Of a stretch of 64,000 nucleotides of DNA, positions 52,683 through 61,869 are shown in pieces (position 1 is the stretch's first letter; each line of letters begins with the position of its first letter). The stretch comes from Bacteroidia bacterium (GTDB taxonomy: Bacteria; Bacteroidota; Bacteroidia; B-17B0; Aurantibacillaceae). Location: assembly GCA_016787895.1 (NCBI GenBank), contig JAEUTN010000022.1, positions 310,001 to 374,000 on the forward strand, written 5' to 3'. The position numbers and the translations under genes were made by a program. Below the pieces are notes generated by a model, which did not search any database, was not told the DNA's origin, and saw nothing but the letters and a program-made list of their open reading frames with translations.

Positions 52683-54002
52683 ATGCCTGAACCCATCACT
52701 ATAGAGGAATTGTATGCTTGTTTCCGGGAGTCAGATTTTAAGATCTGCACCGATACGCGCAAATTAGAGCCGGGAGCTTTATTTGTTTGTTTAAAAGGGG
52801 AGAATTTTAACGCCAACCAGTTTGCAGCCAAAGCGATTGAATCCGGATGCCTTTACGCCATAGTGGATGAGGAACAATACCTCCGTCACCCTAACATCAA
52901 ATATGTTGACGATACCCTTATAGCTCTGCAAAAACTGGCTAATTACCACCGCAAACAATTTAAGCTGCCCGTACTTGCAATCACCGGCAGCAACGGCAAA
53001 ACCACAAACAAAGAATTGATTCACGCCGTTCTCGAAAAAAAATACAACACCATTGCCACCATTGGCAATCTCAACAACCACATTGGCGTTCCCCTCACCT
53101 TACTAAGATTAAGAAAAGAACATGAATTTCTGATTGTAGAAATGGGGGCTAATCATCAGGGAGAAATTGCCCAATTGTGCAATATTGCTGAACCTGATTA
53201 CGGACTCATTACCAACATTGGTAAAGCGCATTTGGAAGGTTTTGGAGGCATTGAAGGGGTAATTAAAGGCAAAAGCGAGATGTATGTGTACATCCGCAAT
53301 AAAAAAGGCAAAGTGTTTGTGAATGGGGATGACCAATTGCTTCGCTCCCTCTCTGAAGGGATTGAGTGCATCACATACGGTACCGGAGAAAATAACCTGG
53401 TTACCGGACGAGAGACAGGCCATGGAGAACAACTTGCCTTCGTGTACCATGTAAACAAAGAAGCCCGGTCAACAAAAGAAACGCCCCCCATTCAAACTTA
53501 CCTGATTGGCAGTTACAATTTGCCCAATTGTTTAGCTGCGGCATGCATAGGCACCTATTTTTCGGTTTCAGACGAGCAGATCCGGGAAGCCCTTCAAAGT
53601 TACTCACCCAACATGAACCGCTCTCAATTGGTGAAAACAAAAAAAAATAAAATCGTACTGGATGCCTACAATGCTAATCCCAACAGCATGAAACTGGCCA
53701 TTGAAAATTTCGCTAAATTGCCCGATGAGAACAAACTCGTGTTGCTGGGTGACATGTTTGAGTTAGGTGAACACAGCAGGGAAGAACATCAAAAAATAAT
53801 TGAACTATTAAAGGAAAAGAAGATTACTAAAGGAATACTGGTTGGAGAAAACTTCAGTGCACTGAATCCCGGCCCTTACAGCACATTTAAAACCACTGCC
53901 GAATGCAAAACCTATTTGATGCAAGCAGCAGTCAACAATCACACCATACTCATAAAAGGTTCAAGAGGCATGAAAATGGAAGTATTACAGGAGGTATTGT
54001 AA
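52683..54002 (+). CDS. murF: UDP-N-acetylmuramoyl-tripeptide-D-alanyl-D-alanine ligase MurF
   Basis: A 439-residue cytoplasmic Mur ligase, adding D-Ala-D-Ala to the UDP-MurNAc-tripeptide in peptidoglycan synthesis. The ATP-binding loop TGSNGKTT is at 101-108, followed by IATIGNLNNHIGVPLTLL, VEMGANHQGEI and the C-terminal LDAYNANPNSM motif. Length is normal. It begins 12 bases after the gldJ terminator stem, so it probably has its own promoter. Two bases separate it from the symporter gene. Confidence 0.96.
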   Translation: MPEPITIEELYACFRESDFKICTDTRKLEPGALFVCLKGENFNANQFAAKAIESGCLYAIVDEEQYLRHPNIKYVDDTLIALQKLANYHRKQFKLPVLAITGSNGKTTNKELIHAVLEKKYNTIATIGNLNNHIGVPLTLLRLRKEHEFLIVEMGANHQGEIAQLCNIAEPDYGLITNIGKAHLEGFGGIEGVIKGKSEMYVYIRNKKGKVFVNGDDQLLRSLSEGIECITYGTGENNLVTGRETGHGEQLAFVYHVNKEARSTKETPPIQTYLIGSYNLPNCLAAACIGTYFSVSDEQIREALQSYSPNMNRSQLVKTKKNKIVLDAYNANPNSMKLAIENFAKLPDENKLVLLGDMFELGEHSREEHQKIIELLKEKKITKGILVGENFSALNPGPYSTFKTTAECKTYLMQAAVNNHTILIKGSRGMKMEVLQEVL

Positions 54003-54004
54003 CG

Positions 54005-55342
54005 ATGAAACCAAAGAAAAAAAACAGACTGATCACTTACATTTTACTTTCCATGTTACTGGGTATTGTGATTGGTTTTTTGATCAATCTTTCCATCACC
54101 AATAACCGCTTTCAACTCGCTGCTGATCAGTTCAACGGTATTACTCAGCCGGAGATTAAAAAGGCAGTGACGGAGCAGTTGCAGGCCTATGAAGCCGCGT
54201 GTTTTAAGCAGGCGAAAAAAGAGGTAGCTTCTGATTTTTCTATACTCAGCGATATTTTTCTGCACCTCATCAAAATGATTATAGCTCCCCTGGTGTTGGC
54301 CGTGTTGGTTTTGGGTGTTGCAAAAGTAGGAGACATTAAGAGTGTGGGCAGAATAGGTTTAAAAACACTGATTTATTTCACCACGGCCACCCTCATTGCA
54401 TTAGCCATAGGTCTGGCTTTAGTGAACCTGTTCGAACCCGGTAAAGTTATGCAGCTCGATCCGCCGGAAGCAGGTGTTGAAACCGGCATTGCATCTTCAA
54501 AACAAACGTCGAAAAATTTTATTGATCATGTCATTCCTGAAAGTTTGTTCAGGTCAATGGCGGCTAACGATATTCTGCCCATTGTGGTGTTCTCCATCTT
54601 TTTTGGATTAGCCGCTGCAAGCATCGGAAACAGTGGAAAACCCATTATCGCTGCTTTCGACAGTTTAAGCCACGTGATGTTTAAGGTTACCAATTACGTG
54701 ATGAATTTTGCACCCTTAGGTGTGTTTGGCGCTATTGCTTCTGTCATCATTCAACAAGGACTGGATGTTTTGAGTGGCTACGTGTATCTGATATTTTGCT
54801 TTTTTCTCGGACTTGTCTTTTTCATTACAGTGGTACTAGGCTTAATTTGTTTTCTATCTGGTATCAACTTCATTCGCTTGCTAAAGGACATACGTGAACC
54901 CATCCTGCTTGCCTTCAGTACTTCCAGCAGCGAAAGCGCCATGCCAAAAACCATTGAAGCATTAGAACAGCACGGCATCAGCAACCGCATAGTGAGTTTT
55001 GTACTTCCCATGGGCTACTCGTTTAATCTCGATGGGAGCATCATGTACATGACCTTTGCTACCTTGTTTATTGCGCAATGTTATGGTATTGAAATTGGTC
55101 CCGGCGATCAGATTAAAATGATGCTGGTACTGCTTATCACCAGTAAAGGCATGGCTGGTGTTCCAAGGGCCTCCCTCGTTGTTATTGCCGGCATGTTAAG
55201 CATGTTTAAAATCCCCGGCGAAGGGCTGCTTTTGTTGCTGGCAGTAGACCAAATCCTGGACATGGGACGTAGCGCCACTAACGTGATTGGCAACGCTGTA
55301 GCCAGCGCAGTTGTGGCCCGTTGGGAGGGTGAAAAGTTCTGA
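54005..55342 (+). CDS. Dicarboxylate/amino-acid:cation symporter (DAACS family)
   Basis: A 445-residue membrane transporter starting at ATG 54005 with a possible GGAGG ribosome site at 53990-53994. It has about eight transmembrane segments plus re-entrant loops and the family motifs AFSTSSSESAMPKTI (Ser-rich HP1 loop), PMGYSFNLDGSIMYM (TM7 cation site) and GMAGVPRASLVVI plus DMGRSATNVIGN (HP2/TM8). It probably imports glutamate, aspartate or C4-dicarboxylates with Na+ or H+. Confidence 0.93.
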   Translation: MKPKKKNRLITYILLSMLLGIVIGFLINLSITNNRFQLAADQFNGITQPEIKKAVTEQLQAYEAACFKQAKKEVASDFSILSDIFLHLIKMIIAPLVLAVLVLGVAKVGDIKSVGRIGLKTLIYFTTATLIALAIGLALVNLFEPGKVMQLDPPEAGVETGIASSKQTSKNFIDHVIPESLFRSMAANDILPIVVFSIFFGLAAASIGNSGKPIIAAFDSLSHVMFKVTNYVMNFAPLGVFGAIASVIIQQGLDVLSGYVYLIFCFFLGLVFFITVVLGLICFLSGINFIRLLKDIREPILLAFSTSSSESAMPKTIEALEQHGISNRIVSFVLPMGYSFNLDGSIMYMTFATLFIAQCYGIEIGPGDQIKMMLVLLITSKGMAGVPRASLVVIAGMLSMFKIPGEGLLLLLAVDQILDMGRSATNVIGNAVASAVVARWEGEKF

Positions 55343-55394
55343 TAACCACCGGTGTTAATTCTTGTGATGAGCCCAAAATCCCCCAAATAAATAC

Positions 55395-55402
55395 TAAATT
55401 TG
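55395..55402 (+). promoter_or_regulatory. -7 promoter element of yidC
   Basis: TAAATTTG matches TAnnTTTG, 19 bases before the GTG start at 55422. A -33 box at the usual distance is not clear. Confidence 0.45.
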
Positions 55403-55421
55403 CGCCTTAAATTTTTATACT

Positions 55422-57311
55422 GTGGATAAAAAATCGTTGATTGGTTTGGGCCTCATTGCTGCCATACTCGGCATTTGGTTATACGCCACCGGACCTACCC
55501 CCGAACAAATTGCAAGAAATAAACAGATCAGGGACTCTGTTGAGCAGGTTCAGCGAAAAGCCCAACTTGAGGAAGCAGCGAAAATTGCCCTTGAACAACC
55601 CAAAGCGGATACCATTCGCCAAAGTGTACAAACATCTGACTCTCTTCAGCAGGCGGAAACCATCAGTCAGTACAAGGATTTTGCCCCTGCGCTGAAAGGT
55701 GAAAAAAAATATTTCACACTCGAGAACAACAAAATAAGGGCCACCATTTCGAGCAAGGGCGGGCAAATTGTAAAGGTTGAACTCAAAGAATACAAACGTT
55801 ACGGCAAAAACGAAGCCCTGGTTCTATTTGATGAAGATTCCACCCGATTTGCACTTAGTTTAAACGCTTACGACCGCTCCAGAATTTTTCACACCGATAG
55901 TTTTTATTTTAAACCTGTAAAACAAAACGACAAGGAATTGGTGATGAGGTTAGAAACTTCAAAACCCGGTGCCTACATCGATTTTGTATACCAATTGAAG
56001 GGCGAGGATTATATGCTTGAATCTGAAATACGTTTCAGCGGCATGCAAACTATTATTTCTCAAACCGAAGATCAATTGCAGTTGAGCTGGAACATGCTTT
56101 ACCCCGGGCAGGAAAAACACATTGTTAAGGAAAAAGCAGCCGCAACCATTTATTTTAAACAGGAGATCAACAGTCCGGATTACCTGAATCCACGCCAGGA
56201 AGAGGCTGAAGAAAAAGAATTGAACGAAGCCGATATCAAATGGGTGTCGTTTAAACAACAGTTTTTTAACTCCAGCATCATCGCCAAGCAAGTGTTTGCC
56301 AAAGCCGGAAGTTTAATTCACTTGTCTCCCCGCGCAACATCCGATCAGTATGTAAAAGCTGCCAGAACGGAATTGGGCATCCCTTTCCTTCACCAGCCGA
56401 ATGAAAGCTTTGGCATGCAATTTTATTTCGGGCCTAACCATTATCAAACCCTCAAAGAATACGGACTCGGTCTCGAAGAGTTAATTCCTACAGGATGGAG
56501 CATTTTCAGTTACATCAACAAATGGCTGGTGATTCCATTGTTCAATGCTGATATTTTATCTCCTCTTGGCATGGGCATTATCATCCTTATCCTGACCCTT
56601 ATTGTGAAAGTGATTCTTTTACCTATCGCTTATAAAACATACATGAGCGGGGCTAAAATGAGGGTGTTAAAGCCTGAAACGGACGCCTTGAATGAAAAGT
56701 TCGGTAAAAATGCCGATCCCATGAAAAAACAACAGGAAACCATGGCTCTATATCGAAAAGCCGGGGTCAACCCACTTTCCGGTTGTATTCCACTCCTGTT
56801 ACAGTTTCCAATCCTCATTGCCCTTTTTGCTTTTATTCCTGATTCAATCGAATTGCGCCAACAGGCTTTTTTGTGGGCCGATGACCTCAGTACTTACGAC
56901 AGCATCTGGACCTTTGGTCACGTGCCATTTATCGACTGGGCTTATGGAGATCACGTGAGTTTGTTTGCAGCCCTGATGTTTGTGAGTACCATTGTTTACA
57001 CTTACATGAACAGCAGTCTGATGCCTCAGCAAGGCAATGCTCAAATGCCCGGAATGAAGTTCATGATGTATTTTATGCCGGTGATCTTTTTGGCAGTAAT
57101 GAACAGTTACGCTGCGGGCTTAAGTTGGTACTATTTCCTGGCCAATATGTTCACATTCCTTCAGAATTTTATCATTAAAAAGATTGTAAGCGATGATAAA
57201 ATCAGGGCCCAACTGGTGGCTAATATGAAAAAACCATTGAAGGTCTCGGGTTTTCAAAAACGCCTGGCCGAAATGGCCAAACAACGGGAACAAAGCCTTA
57301 AAAAGCGCTGA
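55422..57311 (+). CDS. yidC: Membrane protein insertase YidC
   Basis: A 629-residue Oxa1-superfamily insertase, GTG start. A first transmembrane segment (about 6-20) is followed by a large periplasmic domain (about 95-350) and the conserved Oxa1 core (about 360-600) with LLPIAYKTYMSGAKMRVLKPE, the cytoplasmic coiled-coil loop, MALYRKAGVNPLSGCIPLLLQFPIL and the last membrane helices near FMPVIFLAVMNSYAAGLSWYY (shown in parts). It inserts and folds inner-membrane proteins with or without Sec. Length fits the Bacteroidota form. Confidence 0.96.
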   Translation: MDKKSLIGLGLIAAILGIWLYATGPTPEQIARNKQIRDSVEQVQRKAQLEEAAKIALEQPKADTIRQSVQTSDSLQQAETISQYKDFAPALKGEKKYFTLENNKIRATISSKGGQIVKVELKEYKRYGKNEALVLFDEDSTRFALSLNAYDRSRIFHTDSFYFKPVKQNDKELVMRLETSKPGAYIDFVYQLKGEDYMLESEIRFSGMQTIISQTEDQLQLSWNMLYPGQEKHIVKEKAAATIYFKQEINSPDYLNPRQEEAEEKELNEADIKWVSFKQQFFNSSIIAKQVFAKAGSLIHLSPRATSDQYVKAARTELGIPFLHQPNESFGMQFYFGPNHYQTLKEYGLGLEELIPTGWSIFSYINKWLVIPLFNADILSPLGMGIIILILTLIVKVILLPIAYKTYMSGAKMRVLKPETDALNEKFGKNADPMKKQQETMALYRKAGVNPLSGCIPLLLQFPILIALFAFIPDSIELRQQAFLWADDLSTYDSIWTFGHVPFIDWAYGDHVSLFAALMFVSTIVYTYMNSSLMPQQGNAQMPGMKFMMYFMPVIFLAVMNSYAAGLSWYYFLANMFTFLQNFIIKKIVSDDKIRAQLVANMKKPLKVSGFQKRLAEMAKQREQSLKKR

Positions 57312-57323
57312 TTAGCGTTTTTT
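57300..57323 (+). terminator. Possible terminator at the end of yidC
   Basis: CGCT (57306-57309) pairs with AGCG (57314-57317) around GATT, extended by a G-T pair and A-T pairs into the T6 tract at 57318-57323. The yidC stop codon lies inside. The stem is short in G-C pairs, so strength is uncertain. Confidence 0.4.
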
Positions 57324-57397
57324 AGTACTTTTTGGCTTTCCTGGAATTGTTAAATTTTTGTAGACCAAACTACTTTGCCTTAATTTAGTGCTGCGTT

Positions 57398-57736
57398 TTG
57401 AAAAAGAACAAATCCATAAAAGTACTGCTTAGTGCCATTTTGTTGTTACTGACAGCCTGGATTGCCGTTCCAAAGGTATACGTTCATGAACTCATGCACC
57501 ACAACCACGAACTGGTAAAGGTGGGTGATGAAGCACAAGTGCAGTCAGAACAATCTACTGAGGACTGCGAATTTGAGCAGTACAATAAACCGGTATATTT
57601 CCACCTTTTTACCTTCATCAGTAAACTGGTTCCTGTTAAACCACGAAACACCCAGGAAACTTCTCACAACCAATTGCAGCTCCCTGCTGTATCTGTGCTT
57701 ATTTCTCTCCTAAGAGCACCTCCTGTTACCGAATAA
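57398..57736 (+). CDS. Small His-rich membrane-exported protein before a TonB receptor
   Basis: A 112-residue protein with a TTG start, an N-terminal hydrophobic segment (about 9-25) and a His cluster (His30, 34, 35, 37 in HELMHHNHE), then an acidic stretch with Cys57 and a C-terminal LLRAPP. This resembles the short Bacteroidota proteins of the HYC/CC/PP kind that precede TonB receptors, but it lacks a CC pair, so the match is loose. The His cluster suggests metal binding outside the inner membrane. It probably shares a transcript with the receptor, 53 bases downstream. Confidence 0.7.
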   Translation: MKKNKSIKVLLSAILLLLTAWIAVPKVYVHELMHHNHELVKVGDEAQVQSEQSTEDCEFEQYNKPVYFHLFTFISKLVPVKPRNTQETSHNQLQLPAVSVLISLLRAPPVTE

Positions 57737-57789
57737 TTCTTCGGTTTACTTCTTTTTTATTTTAATTCATTGCTTTAAACATCCTTGTT

Positions 57790-60114
57790 GTGTTTAAAAA
57801 AATTTTATTCATCCCCCTGCTCCTGGGCCAGTTCGTTCTGAAATCTCAGAACTGTAATTTGCTGCTGGAAGGCATTATCCGCGACGAGGATAATTCCGAG
57901 AACCTGGGCTTCGCCGTCGTAAAATTATTGTCTCCTGAAACCATTGTTCAGTGCAATGAGAACGGGTATTTCGCCATCAACAATTTATGCCCCGGCAACT
58001 ATCAGCTGCTTGTTCAGCACATAGGATGCCGTGATACGGTTATCGCGTTTGAATTAAATAAATCACGTAAAATCACTTTTCGCCTGCCGCACAGCCACAA
58101 CGAACTTCAGGCGATTGATATCCTGAGCAAACACGAGGAATTAAAATTTACCCAAAGTACCCAGAGTTTGGATGCCAAAACCATGGACAAAAGCCGGGGC
58201 CTGAGTTTGGCCGATCAATTGAAACAACTCAACGGGGTGAGTACCTTTAATACCGGCCCTTCCATTTCAAAACCTATGATTAATGGCATGCAGGGTTACC
58301 GGATTCTTATCCTCAACAATGGGGTACGACTGGAAGGGCAGCAATGGGGCAGCGATCACGCCCCTGAACTCGATCCTTTTATTGCACATCGTATAAGTTT
58401 AGTGAGAGGAGCCGCTTCTGTCCGATACGGCAGCGATGCCATTGGCGGAATTATTCTGGTAGAACCCGGTGAACTGCCCGATACGGCTTCGGTAACCGGC
58501 GAATTCAACACTTCCTTATTCAGCAACGGCCGTGGCGTGGCAAGTTCATTGCAATTACAGGGGTATTTTGACCGAATTAAAAATCTAAGCTGGAGGGTTC
58601 AAGGCAGTCTTAAAAAATCGGGGGCCTTAAAAACCCCCGGCTATTATCTGAAAAATACCGCATTGGAAGAAGCCAACTTTTCATACGCCCTGGAGTACCA
58701 CTTAAAACATGCCGGTTTCAGGGTATATTATTCGCAGTTCAATTCACGTATAGGTATTTTCAGCGATGCTCATGTGGGCAACCTTAGCGACCTGCAAGCG
58801 GCCTTTAACCGCACGAAACCAATGGATAGTCTTGCTCAATTTTCTTATAGCATCGACCGGCCGTACCAAAACATTGAACATGAACTGTTAAAGCTGAGCA
58901 GCGATCTGCACACCGGGCAGCGTTCAAGAATTTACCTGAATTATGCCCTGCAATACAACATACGCGAAGAGTTTGACAAACACCGTCCGAAAAACGATTC
59001 CATAGCTGCTTTGAATTTACCTGAGGCCGAATACCGCCTGAGCACACACAGCGGGGAATTGATTTGGGAACACGATTACATCCGCACCATGCGCGGAAAA
59101 TTTGGCGTACAGGGTATACTTCAGGAAAACAGGTATTTTCAGCGCTTTTTTATTCCCAACTACAATGCCTATTCCTGGGGTGTTTTTGGCATCGAACGCT
59201 GGATGTTGCCCCGTTTTGAATTTGAAGCAGGTTTGCGTTACGATTACAAACACCTGCAGTCCTATTATTATGAAGGATATGCATTGCAGGAACCCATACG
59301 CACATTTGATTATACAAGCTTCAATCTTGGAGGCATTTATAAACCCAATTCCAAATTAAGGCTTAATCTGAATGTTTCCAGCGGATGGAGGGCACCTTCG
59401 GTAAATGAATTATACAGCAATGGTTTGCATCATGGTATTGGAGCCATAGAGCGCGGAGATAAAAATTTGGGTACGGAAAAAAGTTTAAGTGCCATCAGCA
59501 CCTTAAATTTCAATCACAAAAAACTCAGTCTTGAATTGAGTGCCTATACCTACAGTTTCAGAAATTTTATCTACTACCAGCCTTCCGGGAAAGCAGAACT
59601 TACCATAAGAGGCGCTTTTCCGGTATTTCTCTACCAACAAAACAACGCCAACATCAGTGGCGCTGATGCCACCCTGCTTTATGCTTTGTTTCGTGGTGTT
59701 GATGTAAAACTAAATGCCATGTTGGTGAGAGGAAGAAATACCGAGCTGAAGAATAATTTGTTATACATGCCCGCCGACCGGCTACAGCTGTTTATCAGTT
59801 TGAAAGCAAAAGATGGTAGAAAATTCAGGGATCTTTATGTGGAGCCTAATCTATTGTATGTTGCTAAACAAATAAGGGTTCAACCCGGTGTGGATTATGC
59901 CGAAGCGCCCGAAGCTTATCTGTTATTTGGACTGAACGCCGGAACTTCCCTGCTCCTGGGCAAACAATGGCTCATTCTCAACTTTTCAATAAGTAACGCC
60001 GCGAATACCGTTTACAGAGATTATTTAGACCGCTTCAGGTATTATAACGACGCTCTTGGTGTGAACTATACACTGAGATTACGAATACCCTTTACATTAT
60101 ACAACAAAAAATAA
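57790..60114 (+). CDS. TonB-dependent outer-membrane receptor
   Basis: A 774-residue receptor starting at GTG, signal peptide about 1-20 (ending LKSQ). It has a carboxypeptidase-like regulatory domain (about 22-100), a plug domain (about 115-230, with the QMRGYR-like MQGYRILILNNGVRLEGQQWG and RGAASVRYGSDAIGGII) and a 22-strand barrel (about 235-774). It imports a scarce solute with TonB energy. The His-rich small protein upstream and lipoprotein downstream suggest a metal such as zinc or copper; the ligand cannot be proved from sequence. Confidence 0.92.
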   Translation: MFKKILFIPLLLGQFVLKSQNCNLLLEGIIRDEDNSENLGFAVVKLLSPETIVQCNENGYFAINNLCPGNYQLLVQHIGCRDTVIAFELNKSRKITFRLPHSHNELQAIDILSKHEELKFTQSTQSLDAKTMDKSRGLSLADQLKQLNGVSTFNTGPSISKPMINGMQGYRILILNNGVRLEGQQWGSDHAPELDPFIAHRISLVRGAASVRYGSDAIGGIILVEPGELPDTASVTGEFNTSLFSNGRGVASSLQLQGYFDRIKNLSWRVQGSLKKSGALKTPGYYLKNTALEEANFSYALEYHLKHAGFRVYYSQFNSRIGIFSDAHVGNLSDLQAAFNRTKPMDSLAQFSYSIDRPYQNIEHELLKLSSDLHTGQRSRIYLNYALQYNIREEFDKHRPKNDSIAALNLPEAEYRLSTHSGELIWEHDYIRTMRGKFGVQGILQENRYFQRFFIPNYNAYSWGVFGIERWMLPRFEFEAGLRYDYKHLQSYYYEGYALQEPIRTFDYTSFNLGGIYKPNSKLRLNLNVSSGWRAPSVNELYSNGLHHGIGAIERGDKNLGTEKSLSAISTLNFNHKKLSLELSAYTYSFRNFIYYQPSGKAELTIRGAFPVFLYQQNNANISGADATLLYALFRGVDVKLNAMLVRGRNTELKNNLLYMPADRLQLFISLKAKDGRKFRDLYVEPNLLYVAKQIRVQPGVDYAEAPEAYLLFGLNAGTSLLLGKQWLILNFSISNAANTVYRDYLDRFRYYNDALGVNYTLRLRIPFTLYNKK

Positions 60115-60131
60115 ACCATAAATAAAAAACC

Positions 60132-60779
60132 ATGAAAAAAACAATCCAAAAACTCGCCTTTGTGGCTCTGGCTTCAGGCCTGATTGCAGTATCCTGCAAA
60201 AAAGATGAAAAAACTAATCCTCCATCGCCGGTGCCACCGCCACCTGCCAATGAGGAAGAGTTAATCACAACCTTCAAGTTGTACCTCAGCGACGGGAGTG
60301 ATACCACCGTGTATTTGTTTAAGGACCCCGACGGAGACGGCGGTATTCCGGCCTTTTACGGACCAGGTACTACAACGGCTTCCACCCAAAGTGATTCGGT
60401 AATTGTGTTAAAACCGAACACAACTTATACAGCAACACTTGTTTTTTTAGATGAAAGCAAAACCGTTACGGATACCATTTCCCATGAAATTGAAGAAGAA
60501 GCAGATGATCACATGGTATTTTTTAATCAAAGCAATCCATCAGCGCTGCCAAATGCTTCTGTAACTATTTCCGGCACGAATCTGGGCATCACGTATCTGG
60601 ATAACGATGGGTCGACCCCTCCTTTGCCGCTTGGATTAATTACAAAATGGCAAACAGGCAGCACCGCAGGAAAAGCCCCACTGAACATGGCTCTGAAACA
60701 TCAACCAGGCGTTAAAAACGGAACCTATGCACCGGGCGATACAGACATCTCGGTAAACTTTAAAGTATTGATAAACTAA
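60132..60779 (+). CDS. Lipoprotein associated with the TonB receptor
   Basis: A 215-residue lipoprotein with lipobox AVSC (Cys near 22), a Pro-rich linker (PPSPVPPPP, about 32-40) and a beta-rich domain with LKPNTTYTATLVFLDESKTVT and an acidic ISHEIEEEADDHMVFF segment. It begins 17 bases after the receptor stop and is probably its surface or periplasmic partner. The acidic/His patch could bind a metal. I do not recognise a named family. A terminator follows. Confidence 0.78.
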   Translation: MKKTIQKLAFVALASGLIAVSCKKDEKTNPPSPVPPPPANEEELITTFKLYLSDGSDTTVYLFKDPDGDGGIPAFYGPGTTTASTQSDSVIVLKPNTTYTATLVFLDESKTVTDTISHEIEEEADDHMVFFNQSNPSALPNASVTISGTNLGITYLDNDGSTPPLPLGLITKWQTGSTAGKAPLNMALKHQPGVKNGTYAPGDTDISVNFKVLIN

Positions 60780-60800
60780 ACCATTCAAAAACACAAAAAT

Positions 60801-60836
60801 CAGATAAGGTGATTGATTTACCTTATCTGGTTTTTT
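60801..60836. terminator. Bidirectional terminator between convergent genes
   Basis: CAGATAAGGT (60801-60810) pairs with ACCTTATCTG (60820-60829) around a 9-base loop, with T-tract 60831-60836 for the plus strand and an A-run (60794-60798) giving a T-run on the minus strand. The minus-strand gene's stop codon (60823-60825) is inside the hairpin. Confidence 0.75.
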
Positions 60837-61791
60837 CAACCATCCAGCTTTCAAGATCTGATTGACTGAGTTCATAGTAGTCTACTTTTTTAACTACTAT
60901 AGAATTATCCAGGTAATAAATGCGTGGTAGTTGTGCTGAAGCCAGTTGCACAAAGCTTTTACCAAGGCAGAAACTGTAAGGAATGTTCTCCGCTTTTGTG
61001 TCTTTAAGGAATTCAGGAAGTTTCTCTTTTCCTCCATTAAGCACAAAATAAATCGACAATTTCGGGTTATTGCGTTTAATCAAGCGGAACTTTTTTGCGG
61101 CAATACGGCAATGCGGGCAGGAAAGGCTAAGAAATGCCAAAACATGTTTACCCGTTCTTAGGTCAACTTTAGGAATTTCAACCTTCACCGAATCTTCCGG
61201 ATGATAGAGTAATTCCAATTCCAATGGATAATTGACTTTCTCCTGAAGGTTGTTCGAAGTATAGGTATAATCTACAGGATTAATTATAAAAGGAACTGCA
61301 ACAGCGCTTGTGCCAAGTATCGACAGGAATAAGGCATTGTATTTGAATTGCCAATTGTTTTGTATAAAATAAACCGGTACCATCAAAAGCAGCATCAGCA
61401 CATTTTTAAGGATGGCCTGTAAAGGTGTCATTTTTAGATGTTCACCAAAACAACCGCAATTGCCTTCGTTTCCACTCACGAAAATTTGAATCGAAAGGTA
61501 AACGATAAAAAAAAGCAATACACCGGCCGCTAAAGGAAGACTAAAGGATTTTAATTTATAATTGGCAATCAACAATAGTCCGATAAATAATTCGAGCCCT
61601 ATCATGAACCTGGCTTCAATTGGAGCCGTGTACCAATTGCCAATACCCAATTCAACAAAACTAAATTCGAAGGTTTCGATCACCGGGTGCAACTTGGTAT
61701 AGGCAGAATACAAAAAAACCAATCCCAGCAGAACGGAAAACAGTATGGCTGTTAATTTGACGAGGATTTTCAAGAACCCAAAACTATTCAT
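60823..61791 (-). CDS. DoxX/MauE-like membrane protein fused to thioredoxin domain
   Basis: A 322-residue protein with four to five membrane segments (about 12-32, 58-76, 84-104, 125-145, 153-170), a periplasm-facing NCGCFG motif (111-116) typical of MauE/DoxX redox proteins, and a C-terminal thioredoxin-fold domain (about 195-318) with CPHC at 225-228. It probably moves thiol-disulfide electrons across or along the inner membrane; its partner is unknown. The gene follows dnaK on the same strand behind a terminator. Its stop lies in a bidirectional hairpin. Confidence 0.85.
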   Translation of the reverse strand: MNSFGFLKILVKLTAILFSVLLGLVFLYSAYTKLHPVIETFEFSFVELGIGNWYTAPIEARFMIGLELFIGLLLIANYKLKSFSLPLAAGVLLFFIVYLSIQIFVSGNEGNCGCFGEHLKMTPLQAILKNVLMLLLMVPVYFIQNNWQFKYNALFLSILGTSAVAVPFIINPVDYTYTSNNLQEKVNYPLELELLYHPEDSVKVEIPKVDLRTGKHVLAFLSLSCPHCRIAAKKFRLIKRNNPKLSIYFVLNGGKEKLPEFLKDTKAENIPYSFCLGKSFVQLASAQLPRIYYLDNSIVVKKVDYYELSQSDLESWMVEKTR

Positions 61792-61820
61792 TTCCTTTCA
61801 AAGAAAAACGGATTGTAAAT

Positions 61821-61850
61821 AAAAAAATCCCCTCTTTTTGGGAGGGGATC
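61821..61850 (-). terminator. Rho-independent terminator after dnaK
   Basis: On the minus strand an 8-bp stem (GAGGGGAT 61842-61849 with ATCCCCTC 61827-61834) and a 7-base loop are followed by a T7 tract (61827-61821). It lies 20 bases after the dnaK stop. Confidence 0.85.
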
Positions 61851-61869
61851 TTTAGAGTGTTTGACTTCT

